A stretch of DNA of 64,000 nucleotides, taken from contig NZ_RRYI01000003.1 of NCBI RefSeq assembly GCF_003931565.1, positions 62,001 through 126,000 on the forward strand. The letters are read 5' to 3'. A model generated the notes under the pieces. That model saw only the letters and a program-made list of their open reading frames with translations. It was not told where the DNA came from and did not search any database. This DNA is from Caulobacter sp. 602-1 (lineage in GTDB: Bacteria > Pseudomonadota > Alphaproteobacteria > Caulobacterales > Caulobacteraceae). Both the position numbers and the translations under genes were made by a program. Below are positions 23,901 to 31,051 of this stretch, piece by piece. Position 1 is the stretch's first letter. Every line of letters begins with the position of its first letter.

Positions 23901-26080
23901 CCGACGAGCGCCACATCGTCCGGCAACAACTGCAGCTCATGATCGACGCCATGCCAGGAGCTTTCCTGGCGGCCGATAAACAGGGTCTGATCCAGTTCGC
24001 CAGCGGTCAGGTTGAACCCCTTTTCGGATACAGGGCCGATGAGCTGATTGGCCAGAGGATCGACGTTCTGGTGCCCGCCGACATGCAGGAAAGACATGCG
24101 GCGCTCCATGCCGGCTATTTCGAGAACCCCACCCGCAGACCGATGGGAGCGGGCCTCAAGATCAACGGGGTCACCAAGGACGGTCGCAAAATCCCGCTGG
24201 ATATCGGCCTCAGTCCGATGGCCATCGCCGACGGTTTCCTCGTGATGGTCGCCGTTCACGATCTGCAGGCGGTCCGAGAGGGCGAGGCGCGACTGCGTGA
24301 AGCCCGAGAGGCGGCCGACCGCGCCAATCGAACGAAATCAAGATTCCTGGCGGCCGCGAGCCATGATCTTCGACAACCGTTGCAGACCATCGGCTTCCTG
24401 ATCGGTGTTCTGGAAAGGCGGGTGACCGAACCTGAAACACGCGGGACCCTGGCCAAGCTGGACGACGCCATCGTCCACATGGGTGAACTGCTCGACGGCC
24501 TGCTCGACATCAACCAGATCGAAGGCGGCGCTATCAAGCCGCAGATCGCCGAGATGGCTGTCGCCCCTCTGCTGGCGCGCGCTGTCGATGAATTCTCGCC
24601 GCTCGCGGCCGCGAAGGGCCTTCAGCTCCACGCGGTCCCCTCGTCAGCGATGATCCTGAGCGACCAGCGGCTGCTGGCGCGCATGGTCGGCAATCTGCTC
24701 TCCAACGCGATCAAATACACAGACCATGGCAAGATTCTGATCGGTTGCCGGCGACGGGGAGGCGCCCTGCAGATTGAGGTCTGGGACACCGGCATCGGCA
24801 TTCCGCCGGAAAGCAGCGAAGCGATCTTCGAGGAGTTTCATCGCGTCGAGCCCACAGATTCCGGCAGGTTCGGCATGGGCCTGGGGCTCTACATCGTGCA
24901 GCGTTTCGCGCACCTGCTCGGGCATAGGGTCGAGGTCCGCTCGGTTCCCGGCAAGGGATCAGTGTTCGCCCTGGTGATTTCGGGCGCCCTGTTTGCCACC
25001 TCCGGCCAGGGACGGGTTGGCAAGCGCGACCCGCGCTCATCGCCGCCGGTTGTCCTCGTGATGGAGGATGACGCCACGCAGCGTGAAACCCTGCGTACGC
25101 TTCTGGAGCTCGAGGGCTATTGCGTGATCGCGGCGCGCACCGGCGCCGAGGCGCTGGCGTATTTCAATTCCCCGGCGGCCATCCATCCAACCCTTATTGT
25201 CACCGACTATAACCTGCCTGGGGCCATGACCGGGCTGGACGTCATTCGGCAAGCGCGAGCGCGGACGAAAGCGACGCTTCCCGCGCTGATTATCAGCGGC
25301 GACAAATTGGAGGCGAGTCGGGCGGCCACCGAGGCCGTCGGCGTGAAATTCATCGCCAAGCCCATGAGGGCCTCTGATCTGTTGGCGGCGCTGGACCCAC
25401 TTGCCGACATCGTGAGCCCCGGTTGGCGCGCGAGCCAGAAGCCGGCCACCCGGGTGACCAAGCCATTGGCGTCCGCGCCCGATGCCAACATCGCGGTGAT
25501 TGATGATGAGCCCAGCATTCGCGACAGCATTCGCGAGATGCTTGAGGCCGAAGGCTACAGGGTTGCGGCCTATCCCTCGGGTCAGGCGTTTCTGTCCGAT
25601 GCCGACCACCAGCGATTCCGCTGCCTGATCGTCGACATGACCTTGCCCGGAATGGACGGTCTCGAGTTGCAGAGTCGACTGAAGTCCGAAGGCTCTGGCA
25701 CGGCGATAGTCTTCGTTACCGGGAGCGCCAGCTTGCCCCTGGCGGTAAAGGCGATCCGCGAGGGCGCGGTCGACTTCCTGCAAAAACCGGTGAGCAACGC
25801 GGCGCTGCGAGACAGCGTCGCTCGCGTACTGGCGGACAATCAGGAAAGCGCCGACCGAGGCGCGGAGCGTGGCGAGATCGCCGCCCGCCTCGCCACACTG
25901 ACCCAGCGCGAGCGCCAAGTGATGGAGCGTATTGTCGAAGGCAAGTTAAACAAGAATATCGCGATCGAACTGGGCATCAGCCAGCGCACAACCGAACATC
26001 ACCGTCAGAGCGTCATGCGAAAGATCGGCGCCAGTTCGTTGGCCATGCTGATAAGAATGGTGGGCCTCAATCGTCAGTGA
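20948..26080 (+). CDS. Giant hybrid: CheB-CheR-PAS-histidine kinase-REC-REC-LuxR
   Basis: A 1710-residue soluble signalling protein. In order: CheB methylesterase (about 35-215; Ser in GASAGG, His in IQHLDP, Asp in LSGSGSDG); CheR methyltransferase (about 235-500; VAGCSTGEEAYSLG SAM site); Glu/Asn-rich coiled coil (about 670-745); three PAS-like domains (about 750-1110); HisKA with ASHDLRQPLQT; HATPase with NLLSNAIKYT and WDTGIGIP; receiver 1 (Asp in IVTDYNLPG); receiver 2 (Asp in IVDMTLPGMDG); and a FixJ/NarL-type LuxR HTH (LTQREREQ-like LTQRERQVME). Kinase, phosphoacceptors and DNA-binding output are in one chain. ATG 20948 is chosen; ATG 20897 is possible. No transmembrane segment. Confidence 0.92.
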   Translation: MARPARTGRKGGNLGDKRGASSADGLKAAVATGVPVVAVGASAGGLEPITRLLAAIPAKNGLAFVVIQHLDPTSKSLLPELLGRQTAMTVQAATDGIKVMPDQVYVIPPGAHLTIGSGRLHLSTRPTAAGAGLPINVFLQSLATQCGERGIGVILSGSGSDGAEGLKALKQAGGLALVQDPEEAQQDSMPRQAMMIANPDHVLRVEDMPEILARYVAHNYVKARPSASTEEAREIADPAALAAIIERLKSATGQDFARYKTGTLQRRVERRMALHGVHAWADYLALLRTSPVETSALAKDLLINVTRFFRDAGAFSAMAERIADLLHGHTSDQPARIWVAGCSTGEEAYSLGILFREQIAATRAGLGLQIFATDIDEDALQIGRAGLYPGSIASDVSPKRLKQFFVQEDGHFKVTKELREAVIFSRHDVLSDSPFSRLDLVSCRNLLIYLTPEAQAHVLALAHFALREGGLLLLGSAESVAAAPGLFEPVDEKLRIYRRSGRGRPARARFSILEPGQASGAWNRSLRQSIQRSPSLPDLVQRTMLETYAPAAVVTNRQLVPLYFFGGADRYLKIVSGEPGQDLLTIAREGLRPKLRDAIARAFRAKRRVSEHGVSFEREGKTVTVTIEAQRIADEQEALVLVSFIDEPGSPEAARAPGGKGGDRSELILLRQQLAETRKELNRTIHELRETNEELKTKNEEAMSLNEEFLSTNEELESSKEELQSLNEELTTVNNQLRQTLQQQEQTSTDLANLLDSSAVATIMLDAQLRIKVFNPRMKALFSLIDADIGRPLADLVPKFADPQLPADAQAARSTGTPSDREIRAESGAWYVRSVLPYRTEAGAIEGAVVTFADVSQLKQAELDAAAARQYAETVINAVHDPLVVLNPNATIVSANAAFCAAFDLAPDTIAGRALSDLERPFLSHERLIALVTGINAQAPGIIDPVDLEGEQPGGGRRIWRARARGFQAPSTEHPLVLLALNDVTDERHIVRQQLQLMIDAMPGAFLAADKQGLIQFASGQVEPLFGYRADELIGQRIDVLVPADMQERHAALHAGYFENPTRRPMGAGLKINGVTKDGRKIPLDIGLSPMAIADGFLVMVAVHDLQAVREGEARLREAREAADRANRTKSRFLAAASHDLRQPLQTIGFLIGVLERRVTEPETRGTLAKLDDAIVHMGELLDGLLDINQIEGGAIKPQIAEMAVAPLLARAVDEFSPLAAAKGLQLHAVPSSAMILSDQRLLARMVGNLLSNAIKYTDHGKILIGCRRRGGALQIEVWDTGIGIPPESSEAIFEEFHRVEPTDSGRFGMGLGLYIVQRFAHLLGHRVEVRSVPGKGSVFALVISGALFATSGQGRVGKRDPRSSPPVVLVMEDDATQRETLRTLLELEGYCVIAARTGAEALAYFNSPAAIHPTLIVTDYNLPGAMTGLDVIRQARARTKATLPALIISGDKLEASRAATEAVGVKFIAKPMRASDLLAALDPLADIVSPGWRASQKPATRVTKPLASAPDANIAVIDDEPSIRDSIREMLEAEGYRVAAYPSGQAFLSDADHQRFRCLIVDMTLPGMDGLELQSRLKSEGSGTAIVFVTGSASLPLAVKAIREGAVDFLQKPVSNAALRDSVARVLADNQESADRGAERGEIAARLATLTQRERQVMERIVEGKLNKNIAIELGISQRTTEHHRQSVMRKIGASSLAMLIRMVGLNRQ

Positions 26081-26098
26081 CGGCGAGGCTTGTGCTCA

Positions 26099-26629
26099 TC
26101 ACGCCAGGCAACTCGGAGGCTGGCGTCCGCGAAGATGGCAACGAGCGACCGGTCGGGCGCGGCGGCCGCAATGGCCTGTCAGATGAGTCTGCAGGGTCCG
26201 GAACGTGTATTCAGGGACGCCGCTTGAGCCGATGGATGCCGCCGGGCTCGAAAGCGACCTTAGCCAGTCGCCCCATACCGGCCACCAAGAGCCTTCGCCC
26301 GACGTCGCCTGGGAAAGCCAATCCGTGGAATCGGCATGGCGGTCATGTTGAGGTCGCGTGTGAAACCGATAGTGGCGATCCATCCGTCCCGGCTCGGAGA
26401 CGATGCCGGCATTGTGGCCGCCGCTGGTCAGAAGGAAGGTCAGGGCCGCATCCGTCAAGTGATGCAGCTTGAAGACCGAGCGCCAGGGCGCCACGTGGTC
26501 CCATTCGGTGGCCACCGCGAAGATCGGCGCCTGGATGTCCTCAAGCGAGATCGGCCGGCCTTCGACCTCGAAGCGTCCTTCGGCAAGGTCGTTGTCCAGG
26601 ACCAGAGATCGCAGATATGCTGGCGCACC
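26099..26629 (-). pseudogene. PHA synthase (PhaC) C-terminal remnant
   Basis: The minus strand encodes about 150 residues of the class I poly-3-hydroxyalkanoate synthase C-terminus: AYLRSLVLDNDLAEG, DIQAPIFAV, TEWDHVAPWRSVFKLH (catalytic Asp region), LTSGGHNAGIVSEPG (catalytic His), and EGSWWPVWGDWL. An in-frame TAG at 26630-26632 stops the frame upstream, and the N-terminal two thirds with the lipase-box Cys are absent. The break lies next to the AlpA-type gene, which suggests that an element junction truncated phaC. PHA genes commonly accompany FixK-type low-oxygen blocks. Confidence 0.75.
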
Positions 26630-26644
26630 CTACCAAAGGGAGAG

Positions 26645-26845
26645 CTAACTGGCCTCGTGTCGATATCCAGCGGGATCGGAGATCCAGCAATTGATCAACG
26701 ACTCCCGCCAACCCGCGCCGTGAGCGCTGATCTGGACCTGTTTCGGGAACGAGCCTTCGCTGATCTTTCGATAGAGGGTCGATCGGCTAAGGCCGGTTCG
26801 CGCAAGCACGGTCTTGAGGCGAACTATGCGGTCGAGGTCGGCCAT
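26645..26845 (-). CDS. AlpA-family DNA-binding regulator
   Basis: A 66-residue winged or excisionase-like HTH protein with the AlpA signature RIVRLKTVLARTGLSRSTLYRKISEGSFPK followed by a truncated-looking end (the usual GWRxSEVxxWI is present as GAGWRESLINCWI). AlpA-type proteins regulate integrases or act as excisionases in P4-like islands, which fits the integrase at the left end. ATG 26845 follows GGAG with 8-base spacing. Confidence 0.85.
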   Translation of the reverse strand: MADLDRIVRLKTVLARTGLSRSTLYRKISEGSFPKQVQISAHGAGWRESLINCWISDPAGYRHEAS

Positions 26846-27053
26846 CGTTGTAAGCTCCACAGACTGGGATCTCAGGGCATTTGATGAGCCAGAATTGGAT
26901 TGCTCGCCGTCAGCGGCAAGGCCTCGCGGGGCGAGATCGTACTGTGGGAAACAAAGACAGGCTCTGGGCGGCGAAAGCGTAGGTCGGCGCGCCCGGCGGC
27001 GGCAGTAGCGTCGCCTAATGACCTTGGCGGCGGTCCGCTGCGGCGCTCGCGGG

Positions 27054-27290
27054 CTACTTCTTCAGGCGCACGCCTGGCCCGCCGATCTCGTCGGCCGACA
27101 GAAACATCACGCCGGCATTCTCTAACGACTGTCGAACCGCATCGACATTTGCGGCAGAGCTTCGGCCAGGTCCGACCGAACTCTCCATACGCACAATGGT
27201 CGGCAACGAGACGCCCGAGGCCGCTACCAATTGCGGCTGGCTCCAGCCCAAAAGAGCGCGAGCGGCCTTGATCTGCTCAGCCGTGATCAT
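27054..27290 (-). CDS. XRE-family transcriptional regulator (78 aa)
   Basis: Small Cro/C1-type HTH protein (about 5-45: ITAEQIKAARALLGWSQPQL, then ASGVSLPTIVRME) with a short beta-rich tail (GVMFLSADEIGGPGVRLKK) typical of a common alphaproteobacterial single-domain repressor family. It is divergent from the four-gene cassette starting at 27392, and a perfect AT-rich palindrome lies 5 bp before its start codon, so autorepression and control of the cassette are likely. Confidence 0.9.
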   Translation of the reverse strand: MITAEQIKAARALLGWSQPQLVAASGVSLPTIVRMESSVGPGRSSAANVDAVRQSLENAGVMFLSADEIGGPGVRLKK

Positions 27291-27294
27291 TGAG

Positions 27295-27368
27295 CGATAA
27301 TTTTATTATCGTGCATGATCATTTTATAATTGACCTCTCGCCAGTGACGGGTGATAATAAAATCGTCA
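27295..27368. promoter_or_regulatory. Palindromic operator region between XRE gene and cassette
   Basis: A 17-bp perfect palindrome CGATAAT-TTT-ATTATCG at 27295-27311 and a second related AT-rich site with TGACG...CGTCA arms at 27345-27368 (core GATAATAAAATC). They fill the divergent intergenic region, the expected position for operators of the XRE repressor. Confidence 0.55.
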
Positions 27369-27391
27369 CTCATGATTATAGAGCAGAGGCC

Positions 27392-27889
27392 ATGGAGTCA
27401 CGTCGAAAGGCGGGGCGCGCGCCTGCGCGCGTGGATGAGCCGTCCAGGCGAGCAATGATGGTTGGCAGCGCCGTCACGTGTGGGGCTGCGGCTATGCCCG
27501 CGCCCCAGGTCGTAGCGGACCCGTCTGTCGCCATCTGCCACCGCTGGCTGGCCATCGACGCCGAACAACGGCGTCTCCAGTTAGAGTGGGGAACGCTCGA
27601 AGGCCGGCTGATGACCAAGCACAACTGGTATCAGCTGTCACCGAACCAGCGGGCCGCGATCCCCGAAGGCGCCAGGCTTGCCGAAATCGACGCTCGGCTC
27701 GACGTGCTGGAGATCGAGGGGCACGCCCTCCTGAAGGCCATGCGGCCGAAGCCCGCGAAGAGCATCGAGGCTGTTGTCGCCAACCTGTCGGTGGCGGCCC
27801 GCCTGATCTTCGTGGAAGACCATCCCGAAGCCCACGGCCTGATCACGCGCGCAGCCCGCGACCTCGCGGCCTTCTCCGGTGGAAAGTGA
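27392..27889 (+). CDS. Tat-like N-terminus protein, paralogue of 28681-29175
   Basis: A 165-residue protein I cannot name. The N-terminus has a twin-arginine-like motif and hydrophobic run (SRRAMMVGSAVTCGAAAM, about 19-36). The rest is predicted helical, with the pattern CHRWLAIDAEQRRLQLEWGTLE, also seen in the fourth gene of this cassette (CAEWLTLDAEIDRLGLRWSDLE), so the two are paralogues. AGAGG precedes ATG 27392; a TTG-started extension from 27290 would overlap the operators and is rejected. The stop overlaps the next start (GTGA). Confidence 0.7.
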   Translation: MESRRKAGRAPARVDEPSRRAMMVGSAVTCGAAAMPAPQVVADPSVAICHRWLAIDAEQRRLQLEWGTLEGRLMTKHNWYQLSPNQRAAIPEGARLAEIDARLDVLEIEGHALLKAMRPKPAKSIEAVVANLSVAARLIFVEDHPEAHGLITRAARDLAAFSGGK

Positions 27890-28347
27890 CACGCCGGGTT
27901 GCCCGGCGGCGCGACGGCGCCGACCACCCGCTGGCGGCGACGTTCCGCCGTAACGCGGCCGGCTTCCACGAAGCGGCCGAGGCTGCCCTGCCGCGACATC
28001 CCGAGGCCACCCGCTACTTCCTGGCCATCGCGATTGAACTGGCGCTGAAGGCGCACTTGCTACACCGAGGGGTCAGCGACGATTGGAACCGTGCCTATCT
28101 CCGCCACGACCTGAGCAAAGCGTTGAGGTTCGCGCGGCGCGCCGGCTTCAACGGCGCGCCGGCGGCCCTTCCAGAATTGGCCGCGCTTCTTGGCCCATAC
28201 TACCAAGTCCATGCCATTTCACAGATGTCGCCGGAGGCCATCGCGTCGGTCTGCTGGTCGCAGGCCTGTACGACGGTTCGTGATCTGATCGACGCCGTCG
28301 TCGAGCCGGCCGGGTTTGATGCTTCCGATCATGAAGGCGCCGCGTGA
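27886..28347 (+). CDS. HEPN-like helical protein
   Basis: A 153-residue protein starting at GTG 27886, overlapping the previous stop by 4 bp. Its core (FHEAAEAALPRHPEATRYFL, AIAIELALKAHLLHRG, then LRHDLSKALRFARRAGF) shows the layout of HEPN-type or DUF4145-like four-helix proteins, in which the ELALKAHLLHRG helix is the usual signature. HEPN proteins are often RNases or binding partners in toxin and defence systems, but a catalytic RxxxxH is not obvious here apart from R-x-x-L-RHDL. It has no established function in this cassette. Confidence 0.6.
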   Translation: MTRRVARRRDGADHPLAATFRRNAAGFHEAAEAALPRHPEATRYFLAIAIELALKAHLLHRGVSDDWNRAYLRHDLSKALRFARRAGFNGAPAALPELAALLGPYYQVHAISQMSPEAIASVCWSQACTTVRDLIDAVVEPAGFDASDHEGAA

Positions 28348-28688
28348 TGGCGCCCCTCCGCAGACCTTGGCCGCTCGTGGCCAGCCAGGGGTGGCGGTGG
28401 CGACATCCTGATCTCTGGCGCGGCCGTGTCTTCGATCCGCACAACGCCCAGCAAGTCATGTCCTACGCCGTGCTCCGCCTTCGACGCGAGACGCGGGACG
28501 TCTTCGTGCTCAATCACATCGAGGCGCTCGACTACGCGCTGATCGCTCGCCACCTGGGGCTTTCCGTTGGCGACGTTCAGGCATGCCTGGCCGACGCACT
28601 CTGCGAGCTTTCCCGCACGGTCGATCTGATCGAGCGCGTCCGCCCTAAGCCCATCAACCTTTCCAATGCGGAGCATCCCGATGTCTGA
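28347..28688 (+). CDS. Sigma-70 region-4-like HTH protein
   Basis: A 113-residue protein. The second half (LRRETRDVFVLNHIEALDYALIA, then HLGLSVGDVQACLADALCEL) has the spacing of sigma region 4.2 or the ECF sigma C-terminal HTH, while the region 2 core domain is absent. It may bind DNA or act as a partner to a sigma factor. The ATG at 28347 shares a base with the previous stop (TGATG), and the end overlaps the next gene by 8 bp. Confidence 0.65.
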   Translation: MAPLRRPWPLVASQGWRWRHPDLWRGRVFDPHNAQQVMSYAVLRLRRETRDVFVLNHIEALDYALIARHLGLSVGDVQACLADALCELSRTVDLIERVRPKPINLSNAEHPDV

Positions 28689-29175
28689 CGACAAGGAGCC
28701 CTTCGCCGTTTCCCGGCGCGTCGTCATCGGCGCGGCCAGCGCCGCGCCGGTGGTCGCCGGGGCCGGCGGCGCCGCAGCCCCGGACGCGGCCGTTGCCCGC
28801 TGCGCCGAATGGTTGACCCTCGACGCGGAGATCGACCGTCTGGGTCTGCGCTGGTCGGATCTAGAGACCATCCTCGTGCGCCAGAAGCGATGGGAGCGCA
28901 TGACGCCAGAGGAGCGTGGGGAATTGTTGCCCTCCGAAGAGATGGACGCCATCGACGAGCAGTTGAAGCCGCTGTTCGACCAACGCGAGGCCTGGCTCGA
29001 AGCCCTGCCCAAGGTTCGAGCGCACGACCTGCACGGCGTCGTCGCCAAGCTGGAAGTGGCGCTACAGGTCATGGTCCATCAGCAGGGCGACGGGTACGAC
29101 CTCTTCAAGGCGACCATGGACGAGTTGCGCACCGCGCGCTGTCCCAATTGCGGGGCGCCCGTTTGCAAGCGCTAG
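28681..29175 (+). CDS. Tat-like N-terminus protein with C-terminal CxxC, paralogue of 27392-27889
   Basis: A 164-residue protein with an N-terminal twin-arginine-like segment (SRRVVIGAASAAPVVAGAGG, about 11-30), then a helical body that parallels the first cassette gene in the W-L-x-x-D-A-E pattern and in a V-A-K-L-E-V-A helix. It ends in CPNCGAPVCKR, which could bind zinc; the paralogue lacks this. If exported by Tat it would act in the periplasm, which is at odds with its HTH and HEPN neighbours, so the RR motif may be a different membrane or binding feature. Confidence 0.7.
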   Translation: MSDDKEPFAVSRRVVIGAASAAPVVAGAGGAAAPDAAVARCAEWLTLDAEIDRLGLRWSDLETILVRQKRWERMTPEERGELLPSEEMDAIDEQLKPLFDQREAWLEALPKVRAHDLHGVVAKLEVALQVMVHQQGDGYDLFKATMDELRTARCPNCGAPVCKR

Positions 29176-29465
29176 CCGCGCCACCCACGGCAGCCGCCTT
29201 GCCCTCCCCAACCTGCGGGAGCCAGGACCGGAACGGTCGGTGCTCGCCCTGGAGCGCTTGGAGAGCCTCTGCCGGGCGGGATGGTGCGGGTCAAGGGCGG
29301 CTTCGCCGTCGCTCCGCGATGCGCCCGGAGGGCGCACCCTTGACGCGCGCCAGCCCGTCTGGCCCTCGTTCCACCAAGCGATCCAGGGCGTCTTGTCTCC
29401 GAGCGAAGGTCGGCGGCGGCTTCAAGCTCGGGGGTCGGCCGGATAGGCCCAGCCCGGCGGCCGCC

Positions 29466-29714
29466 TCAGCGGACTTTCTTCAAGCGCACGCGGTCCTTCC
29501 CGGTCAGCAGAAAGGCGTCATAGCCGGCGTCACGCCAGGCCTTGCGCTGCACTTGGCTGGTGTGTGGATCGGTGGTGTTCGCCCACCACGGCTGGCGGGC
29601 CGCGCTCTTGGGGAGCATGGCGCCGAGGATGCGTTCGATCTCGGCGAAGGTCAGTTCGAGTTCGTCATCACGCTGGCGACGCAGATGACCCGACAGGGGA
29701 TCGTACTTGGACAT
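29466..29714 (-). CDS. DUF7662-like small protein
   Basis: An 82-residue protein of a widespread unknown family that begins MSKYDPLSGHL, has the central motif LTFAEIERILGAMLPKSA, then RQPWWAN and a QRKAWRDAGYDA segment, ending in the strand DRVRLKKV. Such proteins are often found in mobile elements. Function unknown. The interval 29176-29465 before it contains no gene that I can support. Confidence 0.8.
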   Translation of the reverse strand: MSKYDPLSGHLRRQRDDELELTFAEIERILGAMLPKSAARQPWWANTTDPHTSQVQRKAWRDAGYDAFLLTGKDRVRLKKVR

Positions 29715-29858
29715 GCCTCTGCATGGCTGATTGATCCGAACGGGTCGAATCCAGGGGCGCTAGCGTAACTGGAGAACGACCTTGAAATGCCGCCGCGCAA
29801 AGCCTTCTTGCGCCGCCAAGAACCTTTCCGGTTGGCGCTTCACCGGCCAACCGATGCG

Positions 29859-30302
29859 ATGGAGACTTTCGTGACCGATACGCCCGAAGCCCGGACGCCC
29901 AATGTCGTTGACCTCCACGTCGGAGGCCGCGTGCGCATGCGTCGGAAGATGCTGGGCATCAGCCAGGAGCATTTGGCCGACGCGCTAGGGCTGACCTTCC
30001 AGCAGGTCCAGAAGTACGAGCGCGGCGCCAATCGGGTCAGCGCGTCGAAACTCTATGAGATCGCCAAAACGCTTCAGGTCCCGGTGTCATACTTCTTCGA
30101 TGGGCTCGCCGACCCTGTCACCGATGAGAGGGACGATGTCGGCGAGGCCGCCAATCGGGTCATCACGGACTTTCTGAATACGCCCGAGGGCCTGGAGCTG
30201 GCCGCGATCTTCCCGAAGATTGGCAAGGGTCGTGTTCGCCGACAGATCCTCGACCTCGTTCGCGCCATGGCGGACGACGAGGGTCAGCAGAAGTCGTCGT
30301 AG
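29859..30302 (+). CDS. XRE-family transcriptional regulator (147 aa)
   Basis: Helix-turn-helix regulator of a type very common in alphaproteobacteria. The HTH is at about 20-75 (VGGRVRMRRKMLGISQEHLA, then LTFQQVQKYERGANRVSAS), followed by VPVSYFFDGL and a helical C-terminal tail that ends in an Arg-rich LVRAM segment. ATG 29859 is used; a GTG 12 bp further is also possible. It is located just before the mobilisation genes and faces traD, so it may control them. Confidence 0.9.
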   Translation: METFVTDTPEARTPNVVDLHVGGRVRMRRKMLGISQEHLADALGLTFQQVQKYERGANRVSASKLYEIAKTLQVPVSYFFDGLADPVTDERDDVGEAANRVITDFLNTPEGLELAAIFPKIGKGRVRRQILDLVRAMADDEGQQKSS

Positions 30303-30321
30303 GAACTGGCGAGCTCGGCGG

Positions 30322-30636
30322 TCAGTCAGGCGTGTAGTCGTTCTCAAACGCCCGCTTCCCGCCGCGCCGCCAGAGGGCGAGCGTATGTTCGCGATCTTCG
30401 CCCCGTAGCATCATCGCCAGGGTGAGGAATGCGCCGTAAAGGGCGGCGCGATCGTCGCCGGTCAGCTCGACGAGCCCGGCCTTGTGCACCAAGCCGCCCA
30501 ACTCGATCAGGTGGTGGGTGCGCTCGCGGCGTTGCATCACCCAGGCCCGCGTGTCGGTCCTGGCCCGCAGCGCCTCAAGCCGGTGTCGCGCTGCCTTGGT
30601 TCGCCGGGCCGCGTCATTGGTCGCCGTTAGCAGCAC
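30322..30636 (-). CDS. traD: TraD-family conjugal transfer protein
   Basis: About 104 residues, with the TraD core RRERTHHLIELGGLVHKAGL (about 39-58) and the ALYGAFLTLAMML helix, as in Ti- and rhizobial-plasmid TraD accessory proteins of the relaxosome. The start is set at GTG 30636, overlapping the traC stop by 23 bp; a later internal ATG (MQRRERT) would give a shorter protein close to plasmid TraD size. It is not the TraG/VirD4 coupling ATPase despite the shared letter. Confidence 0.8.
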   Translation of the reverse strand: MLLTATNDAARRTKAARHRLEALRARTDTRAWVMQRRERTHHLIELGGLVHKAGLVELTGDDRAALYGAFLTLAMMLRGEDREHTLALWRRGGKRAFENDYTPD

Positions 30637-30880
30637 GCGCAGGGTCTGCCTTCCCGCTGCGAAAGAACCCCGCGCCCCGTTTGCGCCACTCCGCTTTGCG
30701 GGCCGCGTCGCCACCTTCGACCAAACCAAGCAGCCCGCCCGCCAAGATCTCGACATCCAGCGCGTCGGCCCCGGTGGCGATCACCAGTTCGCCGAGCTGC
30801 TTGACCTTCCGCTCCTTGAGCGTCCTGGCCTTGTCTTCCAGCGTCTTCAGTTCGGCATCAAAGTCACGAGGTTTGCGCAT
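30614..30880 (-). CDS. traC: TraC-family conjugal transfer protein
   Basis: An 88-residue relaxosome accessory protein beginning MRKPRDFDAELKTLEDKA with the family motif KVKQLGELVIATGADALD (about 26-43). GGAG lies 6 bases before ATG 30880. In Ti and rhizobial plasmids traC and traD are transcribed away from traA with oriT between them, which is exactly the order here. TraC is thought to bind DNA near oriT. Confidence 0.87.
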   Translation of the reverse strand: MRKPRDFDAELKTLEDKARTLKERKVKQLGELVIATGADALDVEILAGGLLGLVEGGDAARKAEWRKRGAGFFRSGKADPARAANGDQ

Positions 30881-30994
30881 CGCAGTCTCCATGATGGCGG
30901 GATGCGCTCAGGATAAAACAGCGGGTCTCGGAATGCTGTAAGGTCGCCGGAACACACTGGGACGGCCCGGTCCCTTCCGAGATTTTAATCTTGG

Positions 30995-31021
30995 AGGGCG
31001 CGCTTATACGTCGTGCCGACG
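30995..31021 (-). other. oriT: Putative origin of transfer (oriT) with nic region
   Basis: In the traC-traA intergenic region the minus strand reads CGTCGGCACGACG-TATAAGCGCGCCCT. The right part resembles the RSF1010/Ti-type nic core (TAAGTGCGCCCT; TATAATTGCGCCCT), and a 5-bp inverted repeat CGTCG-TGC-CGACG at 31009-31021 lies directly beside it, as at known oriTs. Position, hairpin and core agree. The exact nick is predicted within TAAGCG/CGCCCT. Confidence 0.82.
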
Positions 31022-31051
31022 TGCGCTGAGGATAGTAAGTGGTCTGTCGCC

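Noticed and set aside
30322-30756. TraD gene with start at 30756
   Set aside because: The N-terminal 40 residues would lie entirely within traC in another frame and look like shadow sequence. GTG 30636 is a better start.
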